Part shown: piece by piece, positions 16,417 through 26,295 of the stretch
How the letters are laid out: each line of letters opens with the position of its first letter
Numbering within the stretch: the stretch's first letter is position 1
Assembly: GCF_007126775.1 (NCBI RefSeq)
Contig: NZ_SLAP01000108.1
Coordinates: 1-39,359 of the forward strand
Source of the DNA: Cecembia sp.
GTDB lineage: Bacteria; Bacteroidota; Bacteroidia; Cytophagales; Cyclobacteriaceae
Direction of reading: 5' to 3'
DNA length: 39,359 bases
The notes under the pieces: generated by a model
What the model saw: the letters and a program-made list of their open reading frames with translations, nothing else
Told to the model about the DNA's origin: nothing
Database searches by the model: none
Program-made: the position numbers and the translations under genes

Positions 16417-18558
16417 TTAGTTAATTAAAACTTCGTCTAAGAACACCCAACCTCTTTCTCCAGCACCTTGGTGCCACTTGGGCAAAGAGTTGATTGGTTT
16501 TAAGATAGCCTTAAGCTGAAGAAGATTTTCGTTAGCTAAATCATATTCCAGCAATAACTGTTTTCTTTCTCTGATTTGTCGGGGTTGCTCTGGTTTTTCT
16601 GAATGCATGAGTTCCCATTCCTTTCCCTCGGATTTGCCCCAAATTTCAACAGAAATGGGTGGAAATATGTAGGATGCTTCTGCGCTCAATAGACTCAAAG
16701 AAATAGAAGCTAATCGGGTAATACCATCAAAATTCATAATGATTTCGCAATCCGTATCTTTGAATCCCAGCCATTTTCCGGATGCAAAATCCTCATCTCC
16801 TTTTTCCAGATCAAAGAGAGTCTCTACTCCTTTACCTTTATAGGAATCATGTGGAGCATAAGTCAGGCCGTAGGAGCTGGGCTTAACTCCTGCTTTGAAA
16901 AAAACTGCCTTCTTTTCATCACTTCCTAACCAACCTTCCCCAAAAGCCCTAACCCTAAGGTTGGTGCTTTTTTCAAGAATTATCGGACCATCGTAAAGTA
17001 TGTAATTGCTGCTGTCAGGAAGGGAATTATCCAATGTATAAAAGATACCTACGCTTCCAATAGGATGTTTGATATTGACATCTATTTTCTCATGAAATAT
17101 GCCAGATGAAGCTTGAATGATGGGTGGATTGAGTTGATAAAGCTGTCCATCATCTTCAAATCCTGTTTCAATCAAGGTTTTTGGAAGTGATTTTTTTAAT
17201 GCGGAAATGGCTGTTTGATCCAGACCGGTATTCCAAATAAAAAGTTTTTCCAATTGCACCAATTCTCCGATTTTTGAGAGGTTTTGGATATTCAATTTAT
17301 TTCCTGTTAAGGATAAAGAAGATAAATGATCAAGAACTTTTAATTCATCCAAAAAACTACCCGTAATACCAGTTTCATTCAGGTTGAGTCTTTCCAGATG
17401 GGTAAAATTGGAAAGTTTTTTTATGTCCTCATCTTTAAGGGGCATATTGGCGAGATTAAGGTCTACTAATTGGATTCTTATATCTGACAATTCATCTATG
17501 TGCTCAGATTTAAAGTTGCTTCTGCCAAAAAAAGCAGCCCTTAAGGCGGGACTGTTGGGGTAGAGTGCCTGAATTACCCTGTAGTCATGATTGAGTTTTT
17601 CTATTGTCTTGGCTGTGGCAGGTGGAAATTGGTAAGTAGATACTACATTCTCAGCAAATATTTCTTTTGCTAATTGGAAAAACCTGCTTTCCTCCGGGTA
17701 ATTCACCAGTTTTGTGTCAAAATGGGCTGATTCTTCAATCCAAGCCATCATCAGGTTTACCTCCTCTTCATTGAGTTGGGCCTTTCCTTTGGGAGGCATA
17801 TGTTCTTCGTCATCCAATGGAAGTAGGATTCTTTGGATAATACTAGATAATCCTGGGTTTTCCTTATCAATGACAGGTCCGTTTTTACCCCCTGCCAAAA
17901 TATAAGATTCAGCATCTAGTCTCAAATCCCCTTTTTGTTTGGAGGCCTTATGACAGGATATACATTTTTGTTCTAAAATTGGTTTTATGACATGATCGAA
18001 AGAAACAGCCTCTTCCAGATCCACCTTATTCAACCGGCTTTCTTTTTTAAAGGGGGCCAATAAAAAATCATCCCCATGGGTCATGGTGGCACCCAAATGG
18101 CCGGTCACTATGATCATAATTACTGTAACCACAGAGAAAGGCCTTGCAATTGCATGCTGTTTTTTAGTCCAAAAAATGAACCATAAGGTAGCTATCCAAA
18201 AAAGAGCTATGCCGGTCCATTGGTGTAAAAAAAACTCATCCCTAACATAGCCTTCCTCAGCTGCCAGAAATAGACCTGCCATAACCGTACCTCCTGTTAG
18301 TAGCAGCGTTACTAAGAATAAGTTTTTTGAAAGCTTTGGATTGTCCAAAAGGGAAAGATTAGGATTCCAAAATAATAAGGCCAATAAGAGTAAGAGTACA
18401 ATAGGAAAATGAAGAATAAGCGGATGGGTTCTTCCTATAAATTCCAACAGCAATGGGATTTCCAGTCTTTCATGACCAAATACTAAAACCAAACAAAGGC
18501 CGTGGATGACAATTAAAAGGCTTTGTAAAACCGTTGGGTATTTTAAGATTTTTGACAT
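16417..18558 (-). CDS. Membrane cytochrome fusion: TM domain, PSCyt1-type heme motif, LRR, FN3-associated repeat
   Basis: The 713-residue protein is a mosaic. Residues 1-160 hold about five membrane helices resembling DUF2231 (THPLILHFPIVLLLLLALLF). A planctomycete-type cytochrome segment follows with one CxxCH heme site, CISCH at 199-203, and the downstream HMPPKGKAQL motif whose Met could be the axial ligand. Residues about 350-450 are leucine-rich repeats (LERLNLNETGI, LSSLSLTGNKL, LEKLFIWNTGL). Then comes an FN3-associated/chitobiase-C-like repeat (FYTLDNSLPDSSNYILYDGP) and a C-terminal beta domain. It is probably an inner-membrane protein with its heme and repeat domains in the periplasm. 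It lies 13 bases after the DUF1501 gene. A role in electron transfer during polymer breakdown is inferred. Confidence 0.85.
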   Translation of the reverse strand: MSKILKYPTVLQSLLIVIHGLCLVLVFGHERLEIPLLLEFIGRTHPLILHFPIVLLLLLALLFWNPNLSLLDNPKLSKNLFLVTLLLTGGTVMAGLFLAAEEGYVRDEFFLHQWTGIALFWIATLWFIFWTKKQHAIARPFSVVTVIMIIVTGHLGATMTHGDDFLLAPFKKESRLNKVDLEEAVSFDHVIKPILEQKCISCHKASKQKGDLRLDAESYILAGGKNGPVIDKENPGLSSIIQRILLPLDDEEHMPPKGKAQLNEEEVNLMMAWIEESAHFDTKLVNYPEESRFFQLAKEIFAENVVSTYQFPPATAKTIEKLNHDYRVIQALYPNSPALRAAFFGRSNFKSEHIDELSDIRIQLVDLNLANMPLKDEDIKKLSNFTHLERLNLNETGITGSFLDELKVLDHLSSLSLTGNKLNIQNLSKIGELVQLEKLFIWNTGLDQTAISALKKSLPKTLIETGFEDDGQLYQLNPPIIQASSGIFHEKIDVNIKHPIGSVGIFYTLDNSLPDSSNYILYDGPIILEKSTNLRVRAFGEGWLGSDEKKAVFFKAGVKPSSYGLTYAPHDSYKGKGVETLFDLEKGDEDFASGKWLGFKDTDCEIIMNFDGITRLASISLSLLSAEASYIFPPISVEIWGKSEGKEWELMHSEKPEQPRQIRERKQLLLEYDLANENLLQLKAILKPINSLPKWHQGAGERGWVFLDEVLIN

Positions 18559-18571
18559 AGGTTTTTGGGTA

Positions 18572-20023
18572 CTAAACGAGAATGTCTTTTACAACATGAC
18601 CATGCACATCGGTAAGTCTATATCTTCTCCCGAGGTGTTTATAGGTTAATTTTTCGTGGTCGATACCCATTTGATGAAGGATTGTCGCATGAAAATCGTG
18701 AACATGGATTGGGTTTTCAACAATGTTATAGCCAAACTCATCAGTTTCACCATATACAATTCCAGGTTTTACACCTCCACCTGCCATCCAGATTGAAAAT
18801 GCCCTTGGGTGATGGTCTCTACCGTAATTGTCCAATTGGATTTTTCCTTGGCAGTAATTGGTACGACCAAATTCTCCTCCCCAGATCACCAAGGTCTCAT
18901 CTAAAAGACCCCTTTGCTTCAGATCTTGGATCAATGCAGCTGAGGCTTGGTCTACATCTTTTGCCTGTTTGGCCATTTCAGTTGGGAGGTTATCATGTTG
19001 ATCCCAACCTTGATGATATAATTGAACAAAACGAACGCCACTTTCGGATAATTTTCTGGCCAGAAGGCAATTGGCAGCATATGTGCCCGGAATCAAACAG
19101 TCTGGTCCGTACATCTTAATGATACTGTCGGGTTCTTTGGAAATATCCGTAACTTCAGGTACTGCTGTCTGCATTCTGAAAGCCATCTCATATTGTTGGA
19201 TTTTAGCGGTTATCTCTGGATCCCCAAAACTTTCATAATTGATCTGGTTCATCTCAGCAATTTTATCCAACATCCTTCTTCTATCTTCTCTCTTCATGCC
19301 TTTTGGATCCTTTAGGTACAAAACCGGATCCTCACTGGCCGAGAATTGAACTCCTTGGTGTACTGAGTCTAAAAAGCCATTTGTCCAGAGTTTGGAATAA
19401 ACGCCCTGCCCATTTCCTTTTCCCCTACTAAGGAGTACACAGAAGGCAGGAAGGTTGTTGTTTTCACTTCCCAAACCATAACTTAACCATGAGCCCATAC
19501 TGGGTCTATTGCCAACCTGTGCCCCTGTTTGGAAAAATGTCAAAGCAGGGTCGTGATTGATGGCATCCGTATGCATAGATTTGATGATGCATATATCATC
19601 TACAATCTTTGATGTATGAGGGAACAAATCTGATATCCAAGCCCTTGCTTGTCCATATTGCTGAAAACCGAAATAAGAACCTACTAAAGGAAAAGAATTT
19701 TGTCCTGAAGTCATCCCGGTTAATCTTTGACCCATACGGATTGATTCTGGAAGCTCTTTGCCTATTTGTTGATTGAGTAAAGGTTTATAGTCGAAAGTTT
19801 CCAATTGGGAGGGAGCGCCATTTTGGAACAAATAAATAATCCGTTTTGCTTTGGGCGCAAAATGGGGAAGGGCTGCCATAATAGCATCTTCGTCTGGTTT
19901 TTTGGTGAATAGGTCTGGAATCAGAAGACTTCCTAAAGCAAGACTTCCAACTCCAAGACTTACCTTACTGAGAAATTTTCTTCTATTATGCCCTAAGCTA
20001 TGTTCAATCTGTTCCTTTTCCAT
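18572..20023 (-). CDS. DUF1501 protein with twin-arginine signal
   Basis: The 483-residue protein carries a Tat signal (NRRKFLSKVSLG, Arg14-Arg15) ahead of a hydrophobic stretch, so it should be exported folded. The body is the DUF1501 family, a sulfatase/alkaline-phosphatase-like fold: FQNGAPSQLETFDYKP, HTDAINHDPALTFFQTG, QLYHQGWDQHDN, and VIWGGEFGRTNY with a conserved GEFGR. The family is very common in planctomycetes and always sits beside PSD1-type cytochrome proteins. Here it is 7 bases after that partner. Its biochemical activity has not been established for the family as far as I know. The likely metal-binding His/Asp residues are present. Confidence 0.93.
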   Translation of the reverse strand: MEKEQIEHSLGHNRRKFLSKVSLGVGSLALGSLLIPDLFTKKPDEDAIMAALPHFAPKAKRIIYLFQNGAPSQLETFDYKPLLNQQIGKELPESIRMGQRLTGMTSGQNSFPLVGSYFGFQQYGQARAWISDLFPHTSKIVDDICIIKSMHTDAINHDPALTFFQTGAQVGNRPSMGSWLSYGLGSENNNLPAFCVLLSRGKGNGQGVYSKLWTNGFLDSVHQGVQFSASEDPVLYLKDPKGMKREDRRRMLDKIAEMNQINYESFGDPEITAKIQQYEMAFRMQTAVPEVTDISKEPDSIIKMYGPDCLIPGTYAANCLLARKLSESGVRFVQLYHQGWDQHDNLPTEMAKQAKDVDQASAALIQDLKQRGLLDETLVIWGGEFGRTNYCQGKIQLDNYGRDHHPRAFSIWMAGGGVKPGIVYGETDEFGYNIVENPIHVHDFHATILHQMGIDHEKLTYKHLGRRYRLTDVHGHVVKDILV

Positions 20024-20030
20024 TTCTTTT

Positions 20031-22337
20031 TTAAATCTTGGTGATTGCTTCTTCCAAGTTGTATATAGCCGTGATCACTTGACTAAGTGCTATCAGGGAA
20101 GGGCTTATTGTTTCTGTATTTATTGGCTTCTCCCCCTGTTTGATCAGAGAAATACCAGCATCAATATTGTTTTTATACAGATTGAGTTCCTCTTCGTAAT
20201 AATTTTTCAGAATTTGTAATTCTTTGGTTTTCGGCCTCCTGCCCATGATTTTCACAAAAGCCTCTTCAATTGCAGAAGGAGGATTGGCATGCTTGTCGAG
20301 CAAGTCGCTGGCCATATACCTGGATGCTTCCAGTACCAATGGATCATTCAGCATGACCAAGGCCTGTAAAGGGGTGTTGGTTCTGCCCCTGTTGACCTCA
20401 CATAAATCCCGGTTACTTCCATCGAAAATGATCGGCATGGGTGGTGGAGCTGTCAATTTTATAAATGTATACAAGCCCCTGCGGTACAACTTATCCCCTG
20501 TATCCTGGATGTAGGTTTTTAATTCCCCTCGCCCGGATGTTGCGGCCTCCCAAAGCCCTTCAGGCTGGTAAGGCTTCACACTCGGTCCTCCCATTTCAAG
20601 GTTCAATAGCCCTGAGCTGGCAAGTACCAGGTCCCTGATATTTTCGGCAGGAAGCCGAAGCCTGGGAGCTCTTGAAAGATAGGTGTTATCTGGGTCTTTT
20701 TCGTATTTTTTGGCTTCTACCCTGGCTGACTGTTTATAGGTAGCTGACATAAAAATTTGTTTGAGAAGCCGTTTGATATTCCAACCATTTTCCATGAAAT
20801 CCACGGCCAACCAATCCAATAATTCAGGGTGGGAGGGAAGGTCACCCTGCATACCAAAATCCCCTGTGGACTTGACGATTCCCATACCAAAGATTTCTTG
20901 CCATACCAAGTTAACAAAAACCCTAGCAGTTAAGGGGTTCATAGGATCTGTTGTCCATTGTGCCAAACCCATGCGGTTTTTTGGGAATTTGGCATCAAAA
21001 CCGAATACTGCTTCCGGGGTATTTGGTTTAACCTCTACCGTAGGCGCGTCATACAATCCCCTGTCTAATATAAATGTCGGTCTTGGCTCATTTAACTCTT
21101 CCATCACAGATACCATAATTTTGGAGGAGTCTTGGTGGTTGATAAAAGTTAGTAACTGGTCAATATCATCCCTTTCAATCCACATTATCGGTGTTTTCGC
21201 AGGTTTGGATTGAGACACATCCCCCTCATAACCTTTTTCAGGAGTATTGTTGAAAAAAGCAAACATCTCAAAATAATTTTTCTGTGAGATGGGATCATAC
21301 TTATGATCATGGCATTGGGCACATTCCATGGTCAGACCCAGAATTCCTTTGCTAAAAGTATTGGTTTTGTCCAGTACGTATTCTACCCGGTATTCTTCAT
21401 CAATAACACCTCCTTCCTCGGTGTATTTATGATTTCTATTGAAAGCCGTTGCTAGAATTTGTTCTTTGTTGGCATTAGGGAGCATATCTCCGGCCAATTG
21501 CCAAGTGATGAACTGGTCATAAGGCATGTTACTATTGAAAGCATGGATTACCCAATCTCTGTAGGGCCACTGTGTTCTGATGTTGTCATCTTGGTAACCG
21601 TATGAATCTGAATATCTGGAAATGTCCATCCATAACACCGCCATTTTTTCCCCATAAGCTTTTTGTTCCAATAAGAAATCCACCATTTTTTCATAGGCTT
21701 CTGGGCTTTTATCATTTTCAAATACCTTTTGTACATCAATGCTTGGAGGCAATCCTGTAATATCCAGTGAAATCCTTTTCAACAACGTACTTCTTTCTGC
21801 TTCTTGATTTGGACTGAGGTCTGCCCTTTGCATTTTGGCTAAAATGAAATGATCGATTTCATTGATCGGCCATTTTGGCTCATTTAAATTTGGGATCTTA
21901 GATTTTTTTGGGGGTTCAAATGCCCAATGGGGTTCATATTTTGCCCCTTGCTTTATCCAATCTTTGATTAATTGAATATCCTTTTCACTCAGTTTCAAAT
22001 TGGATTCCGGTGGGGGCATCAATTCATTGGGGTCGGAAGCTGTAATCCTGTGGAAGACTTCAGATTTAGAGGGATCATTTGGTACTATCCCAAACTTATC
22101 GGGATACTCTTTTAATGCAGCATAGGCATTTTCGGCAATATCTAATCTTAGTCCAGCCTCCTGTTTATTTGCATCTGGACCATGACAAGCAAAACAATTG
22201 TCTGAAAGAATGGGGCGAATGTGGTAATTGTAACTGATTTGCTCTCCCTGATCTATTATCCGTAGGTCTTCCCCCTTTTTATCACAAGAAGAAAAAACCA
22301 ACAAAATAATGGATAGAAAAAGGAGACTTTGATTCAT
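20031..22337 (-). CDS. PSD1 lipoprotein: planctomycete cytochrome C, DUF1549 and DUF1553
   Basis: The 768-residue protein has a lipoprotein signal (VFSSC, Cys18) and then the PSCyt1 domain with heme motif CFACHGPD (CxxCH at 48-52) and the trailing ELMPPPESNLKL. DUF1549 follows, starting at PINEIDHFILAKM and containing a second CxxCH (CAQCHDHKYDP). DUF1553 completes it, marked by NPLTARVFVNLVWQEIFG and a RGRTNTPLQALVMLNDP motif near residue 670. In planctomycetes this architecture pairs with DUF1501 and with sulfatases and glycan-degradation genes. It is the first gene of the operon and is preceded by 182 bases that may hold the promoter. Surface or periplasmic location is inferred. The substrate is unknown. 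Confidence 0.94.
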   Translation of the reverse strand: MNQSLLFLSIILLVFSSCDKKGEDLRIIDQGEQISYNYHIRPILSDNCFACHGPDANKQEAGLRLDIAENAYAALKEYPDKFGIVPNDPSKSEVFHRITASDPNELMPPPESNLKLSEKDIQLIKDWIKQGAKYEPHWAFEPPKKSKIPNLNEPKWPINEIDHFILAKMQRADLSPNQEAERSTLLKRISLDITGLPPSIDVQKVFENDKSPEAYEKMVDFLLEQKAYGEKMAVLWMDISRYSDSYGYQDDNIRTQWPYRDWVIHAFNSNMPYDQFITWQLAGDMLPNANKEQILATAFNRNHKYTEEGGVIDEEYRVEYVLDKTNTFSKGILGLTMECAQCHDHKYDPISQKNYFEMFAFFNNTPEKGYEGDVSQSKPAKTPIMWIERDDIDQLLTFINHQDSSKIMVSVMEELNEPRPTFILDRGLYDAPTVEVKPNTPEAVFGFDAKFPKNRMGLAQWTTDPMNPLTARVFVNLVWQEIFGMGIVKSTGDFGMQGDLPSHPELLDWLAVDFMENGWNIKRLLKQIFMSATYKQSARVEAKKYEKDPDNTYLSRAPRLRLPAENIRDLVLASSGLLNLEMGGPSVKPYQPEGLWEAATSGRGELKTYIQDTGDKLYRRGLYTFIKLTAPPPMPIIFDGSNRDLCEVNRGRTNTPLQALVMLNDPLVLEASRYMASDLLDKHANPPSAIEEAFVKIMGRRPKTKELQILKNYYEEELNLYKNNIDAGISLIKQGEKPINTETISPSLIALSQVITAIYNLEEAITKI

Positions 22338-22485
22338 GGCCTTCGATGATGATGTTTGGAAATTGTAATTTCGTAAAAAATCAATGAACGATCAATACTT
22401 ATTAAAAAAAATAAAAAAACAAAATGTATTACTCCGGCCAATATTTTTTAGTAAATCAGATTGTCCCTTAAGAAACCAATGGAGC

Positions 22486-22513
22486 AAAAAAAATCCGATC
22501 TTTGACCGGATTT
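22486..22513 (-). terminator. Intrinsic terminator after accC
   Basis: On the - strand AAATCCGGTC (22513-22504) pairs with GATCGGATTT (22500-22491) around a 3-base loop with one mismatch, followed by a T-run complementary to 22486-22493. It lies 7 bases past the accC stop and separates the fatty-acid block from the PSD1 operon on the same strand. Confidence 0.85.
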
Positions 22514-22519
22514 AATTAT

Positions 22520-23866
22520 TTATTTAATTACACTGAAATCAAATGTTTCAAGAAACTTGGTGGTGAAGTTTCCGGCTTTGAAATCTTCATTTTCCAAAAG
22601 TGCTATATGAAATGGAATGGTAGTCTTTATGCCATCAATTACGAATTCCTCTAAAGCCCTCTTCATCCTAACGATTACTTCCTCTCTAGATTGTCCACTG
22701 ACAATGAGTTTGGCAATCATAGAATCATAATTTGGAGGAATCATATAGCCTGCATATACATGACTATCTACCCGGACACCTCTTCCTCCAGGCATATGCA
22801 GATTGAGGATTTTTCCTGGGCTTGGCCGGAATCCATTGGCAGGATCTTCTGCATTAATCCGGCATTCCATGGCGTAAAGTTTGGGATAATAATTTTTCCC
22901 GGTAATCTTTTCGCCTGCTGCTACTTTGATCTGTTCTTTGATCAGGTCAAAATCAGTTACTTCTTCCGTGATGGGATGCTCCACTTGAATTCTGGTATTC
23001 ATCTCCATAAAGTAAAAATTCCTATTCTTATCCACTAGAAATTCTATGGTGCCCGCACCTTCATAACCTATAGCCTCAGCACCTTTGATAGCGGCTTTCC
23101 CCATTGCCTCTCTCAGTTCGTCCGTCATGAAGGGAGAAGGCGTTTCTTCCACAAGTTTTTGATGTCTTCTTTGAATAGAACAATCCCTCTCCGAAAGGTG
23201 ACAGGCCTTTCCTGAACTGTCGCCTACAATTTGTATTTCGATATGTCTGGGTTCTTCTACAAATTTTTCCAGGTAGAGTCCATCATTTCCAAAAGCAGCA
23301 CTGGATTCTTGTCTGGCATCATTCCAGGCTTTTTTGAATTCTGCCTCTTCTTTGACGATACGCATTCCTCTGCCTCCTCCTCCGGCGGTTGCTTTCAGAA
23401 TGACAGGATAGCCCATTTTATTGGCAAGGGCTATACCTTGGTCCATATTTTCCAAGAGGCCCTCTGAACCGGGGATGGTAGGAACTCCTGCCAGCTTCAT
23501 GGTTGCTTTTGCAGTTGCCTTATCGCCCATTTTATTGATCATCTCGGGACTGGCACCGATAAATTTAATCCCGTATTCTTCACAAATTCTTGAGAATTCG
23601 GCATTTTCAGATAAAAAGCCATATCCTGGATGGATGGCATCCGCATTGGTGATTTCTGCAGCGGCAATGATTCTAGGAATATTCAAATAGGAATCCCGAC
23701 TTGGTGGCGGACCTATACATACTGCTTCATCAGCAAAGCGTACATGCAAACTGTCTTTATCCGCTGTAGAATAAACGGCAACCGTCTTGATCCCCATTTC
23801 TTTACAGGTACGGATCACACGGAGTGCAATTTCTCCACGGTTGGCTATCAATATTTTTTTAAACAC
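22520..23866 (-). CDS. accC: Acetyl-CoA carboxylase, biotin carboxylase subunit
   Basis: The 448-residue protein is a biotin carboxylase: it carboxylates the biotin on AccB using ATP and bicarbonate, the first step of malonyl-CoA synthesis. Seen in order: the N-terminal [21 protein letters not shown], the ATP-grasp glycine loop ([14 protein letters not shown]), [33 protein letters not shown] with the catalytic Glu and Arg region, and [10 protein letters not shown]. The length is normal. It is the last gene of fabH-efp-accB-accC and follows accB by 26 bases. A terminator lies directly downstream. Confidence 0.98.
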   Translation of the reverse strand: MFKKILIANRGEIALRVIRTCKEMGIKTVAVYSTADKDSLHVRFADEAVCIGPPPSRDSYLNIPRIIAAAEITNADAIHPGYGFLSENAEFSRICEEYGIKFIGASPEMINKMGDKATAKATMKLAGVPTIPGSEGLLENMDQGIALANKMGYPVILKATAGGGGRGMRIVKEEAEFKKAWNDARQESSAAFGNDGLYLEKFVEEPRHIEIQIVGDSSGKACHLSERDCSIQRRHQKLVEETPSPFMTDELREAMGKAAIKGAEAIGYEGAGTIEFLVDKNRNFYFMEMNTRIQVEHPITEEVTDFDLIKEQIKVAAGEKITGKNYYPKLYAMECRINAEDPANGFRPSPGKILNLHMPGGRGVRVDSHVYAGYMIPPNYDSMIAKLIVSGQSREEVIVRMKRALEEFVIDGIKTTIPFHIALLENEDFKAGNFTTKFLETFDFSVIK

Positions 23867-23892
23867 GGTTATTTAGGTTGGTTAAACAAAAA

Positions 23893-24375
23893 TTATCCGG
23901 CAGGATCTACCAAAAACAAAGGCTGATCATACTCTACGGGAGTGGCATTATCAACCAAGACTTTCACAATCTTACCTGAAACTTCAGACTCGATTTCATT
24001 AAACAGTTTCATGGCTTCTATAATGCAAACAGGTTGACCTGCAGAAATCGTATCCCCCACTCCTACAAAGGGGTCTGAATCAGGGTTGGGTGTTCTATAA
24101 AAAGTACCGATCATAGGTGATTTGATTTCCACATATTTTGAAACGTCTTCCTTTACAGGTGCTGTTGCAGCGGGTGCTGGTGTAGATGGGACTTCAGGAG
24201 CAGGATTAGCGCTTACAGGTGCGGCTACTGGAGTCGCTAATGATTCAACCCTAACCGCAGGAGCTTCTGCATGTTTTTTTATGGATAACTTGAATTCATC
24301 AGTTTCGATCTTGACTTCTGCAAGACCTGAATTGGAAATGAAATCTATAAGTTCCTGAATTTCTTTTGCTTTCAT
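23893..24375 (-). CDS. accB: Acetyl-CoA carboxylase biotin carboxyl carrier protein
   Basis: The 160-residue protein has the expected AccB layout: an N-terminal dimer segment (MKAKEIQELIDFISNSG), a flexible Ala/Pro/Val-rich linker (about 35-75), and a C-terminal biotinyl domain. The biotinylated lysine is in EAMKLFNEI; the Leu after Lys replaces the more common Met, a frequent variant. The conserved FVGVGDTISAGQPVCIIEA precedes it. It sits directly upstream of accC. The gap of 101 bases from efp leaves room for a further promoter, although none is clear. Confidence 0.98.
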   Translation of the reverse strand: MKAKEIQELIDFISNSGLAEVKIETDEFKLSIKKHAEAPAVRVESLATPVAAPVSANPAPEVPSTPAPAATAPVKEDVSKYVEIKSPMIGTFYRTPNPDSDPFVGVGDTISAGQPVCIIEAMKLFNEIESEVSGKIVKVLVDNATPVEYDQPLFLVDPAG

Positions 24376-24476
24376 ATGTAGTGTAGTTTAGGGCTATCCA
24401 CTTTAGATGAATAGTTAATTTGGGTATCAGCGTGCTAAGTTTATGTAAATTAATTAAATCTTACGGCATTTTAAAA

Positions 24477-25040
24477 TTATTTTACCCTTTCGGAGTATGA
24501 GCCGTCTCTGGTGTCTACCTTAATCATGGTATCCTGTTCAACAAATAAAGGGACCATTACCGTTGCGCCTGTTTCTAAAGTAGCTGGTTTAAGAGCATTA
24601 GTGGCAGTGTCGCCTTTGATGCCAGGTTCAGTGTAGGTTATCATTAATTCTACAAATGGGGGCAGTTCCACGGACAATGGTGTCTCTGTTTCGTCATGGA
24701 CAAGTATATCCACCAACTGGCCCTCTTTCAATAGGTTGGCCCGTTCGATCAGTTTCTCCTCAATAGGTATTTGTTCAAAGTTTTCCGTGTCCATGAAATG
24801 GTAACCCATATCATCTGCATAGAGGAATTGATGGGAACGTTTTTCTACCCTTGCTGTCGTTACTTTTTCGCCTGCATTGAAAGTTTTATCCAAGACCTTT
24901 CCAGAAGTCAAACTTTTCAGTTTGGTCCTTACAAATGCAGCACCTTTTCCTGGTTTGACGTGCTGGAATTCTACTATGGAGAAAATGTCATTGTTCATTA
25001 CAAGACACAGTCCATTTTTGAAATCTGCGGTTGATGCCAT
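24477..25040 (-). CDS. efp: Translation elongation factor P
   Basis: The 187-residue protein is EF-P, which rescues ribosomes stalled on consecutive prolines. The three beta-barrel (KOW, OB, OB) layout and length match. The acceptor loop reads KPGKGAAF, with Lys32 at the tip where E. coli carries its modified lysine. The C-terminal signature GDTATNALKPATLETGA is present. No epmA/epmB/yeiP-type modification genes are seen in the window. The gene follows fabH by 25 bases and probably shares its transcript. Confidence 0.98.
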   Translation of the reverse strand: MASTADFKNGLCLVMNNDIFSIVEFQHVKPGKGAAFVRTKLKSLTSGKVLDKTFNAGEKVTTARVEKRSHQFLYADDMGYHFMDTENFEQIPIEEKLIERANLLKEGQLVDILVHDETETPLSVELPPFVELMITYTEPGIKGDTATNALKPATLETGATVMVPLFVEQDTMIKVDTRDGSYSERVK

Positions 25041-25065
25041 ATTATGTTTGAGTTATTGTTTTCTG

Positions 25066-26064
25066 TTAGCGGGGATCGTATCCCCATTTGAGATAAATGG
25101 AGCCCCATGTAAATCCACCTCCAAAGGCTGCCAAAATCAAGTTATCTCCTTTTTTTAATTGGGATTCATAATCCCAAAGGCAAAGAGGAAGCGTACCTGC
25201 CGTGGTATTCCCATATTTTTCGATATTCAACATTACCTTTTCAGGCCCCACACCCATTCGGTTTGCAGTGGCATCAATGATCCGTTTGTTGGCCTGATGT
25301 GGTACCAACCAAGCTATATCTTCCGGCTTTAAATTATTTCTTTGCATAATTTGAGCACTTACCTCAGCCATATTGGTGACTGCAAATTTGAACACAGTAG
25401 AGCCTTCCTGGAAAGCAAAATGTTCCCTTGCATTAATTGTTTCCAAAGATGCTGGCTTTCTGCTTCCACCAGCTTTCATATGAAGATAAGGAGCGCCAGA
25501 CCCATCAGCGTGAAGAAGGGAATCCATCACTCCTACTTCTTCTTTGGTGGATTCTAAAAGAACAGCTCCTCCGCCATCTCCAAAAATAATGCAGGTTGCC
25601 CTGTCCTTATAATCTATGATAGAAGACATTTTATCGGCTCCTACGACGATTACTTTTTTGTGCATGCCTGTTTCTATAAACTGACTGCCCATTGTCAAAG
25701 CATAAAGGAAACCAGAACAAGCTGCAGAGATATCAAAACTAAAACTGTTTTTTGCGCCTACCCCATCTGCAATAATATTGGCAGTTGCCGGAAAGGGCAT
25801 GTCAGGCGTAACAGTGGCACAAATAATGAGATCTATATCTTCCGCTGCTGTATTTGTTTTTTCTAAGAGACCTTTCACAGCGTTGATTCCTATGATTGAA
25901 GTACCTTGGTTTTCACCCTTGAGGATTCTTCTCTCCTTAATTCCGGTCCTTGTTACAATCCATTCATCGTTGGTGTCAACCATGGTTTCCAGTTCGCGGT
26001 TGGTCAATACATAATCTGGAACCCAGCCTTGAACCCCGGTAATTACTGCTCTAGTTTGTTTCAT
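25066..26064 (-). CDS. fabH: Beta-ketoacyl-ACP synthase III
   Basis: The 332-residue KAS III starts fatty-acid synthesis by condensing acyl-CoA with malonyl-ACP. The catalytic triad is visible: Cys116 in SAACSGFL, His256 in VPHQANKRI, and Asn286 in [10 protein letters not shown]. The N-terminal [16 protein letters not shown] and the [11 protein letters not shown] loop are typical. Length is normal. It is the first gene after the rpmF terminator, so it should have its own promoter in 26065-26260. plsX, which commonly sits between rpmF and fabH in bacteria, is absent at this locus. Confidence 0.98.
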   Translation of the reverse strand: MKQTRAVITGVQGWVPDYVLTNRELETMVDTNDEWIVTRTGIKERRILKGENQGTSIIGINAVKGLLEKTNTAAEDIDLIICATVTPDMPFPATANIIADGVGAKNSFSFDISAACSGFLYALTMGSQFIETGMHKKVIVVGADKMSSIIDYKDRATCIIFGDGGGAVLLESTKEEVGVMDSLLHADGSGAPYLHMKAGGSRKPASLETINAREHFAFQEGSTVFKFAVTNMAEVSAQIMQRNNLKPEDIAWLVPHQANKRIIDATANRMGVGPEKVMLNIEKYGNTTAGTLPLCLWDYESQLKKGDNLILAAFGGGFTWGSIYLKWGYDPR

Positions 26065-26255
26065 TCAGTGTTTATTTTTGTCAATAAGCTTACATTTGTT
26101 CCGTAAGTATATGACCTATAATGCTTTATAGCTGCCTTGTCTGTAAACGTGTTTCGTTTTTTAAACCAAAGAGCCAAAATTATCTAAAAAGAGCTTTTTC
26201 ACCAAAGATTTTTAGGTATTAGGTGAAGATTGTACTTTTTTAAATACTATTAAAA

Positions 26256-26295
26256 AAACAAAAAACCTTCCGATTTTGATCGGAAGGTTTTTTCA
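26256..26295 (-). terminator. Intrinsic terminator between rpmF and fabH
   Basis: A perfect 9-bp stem, CCTTCCGAT (26266-26274) with ATCGGAAGG (26279-26287), has a 4-base loop and is flanked by A-runs on one side and T-runs on the other, so it could act in both directions. On the - strand it follows the rpmF stop by about 17 bases and divides rpmF from fabH. Confidence 0.92.
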
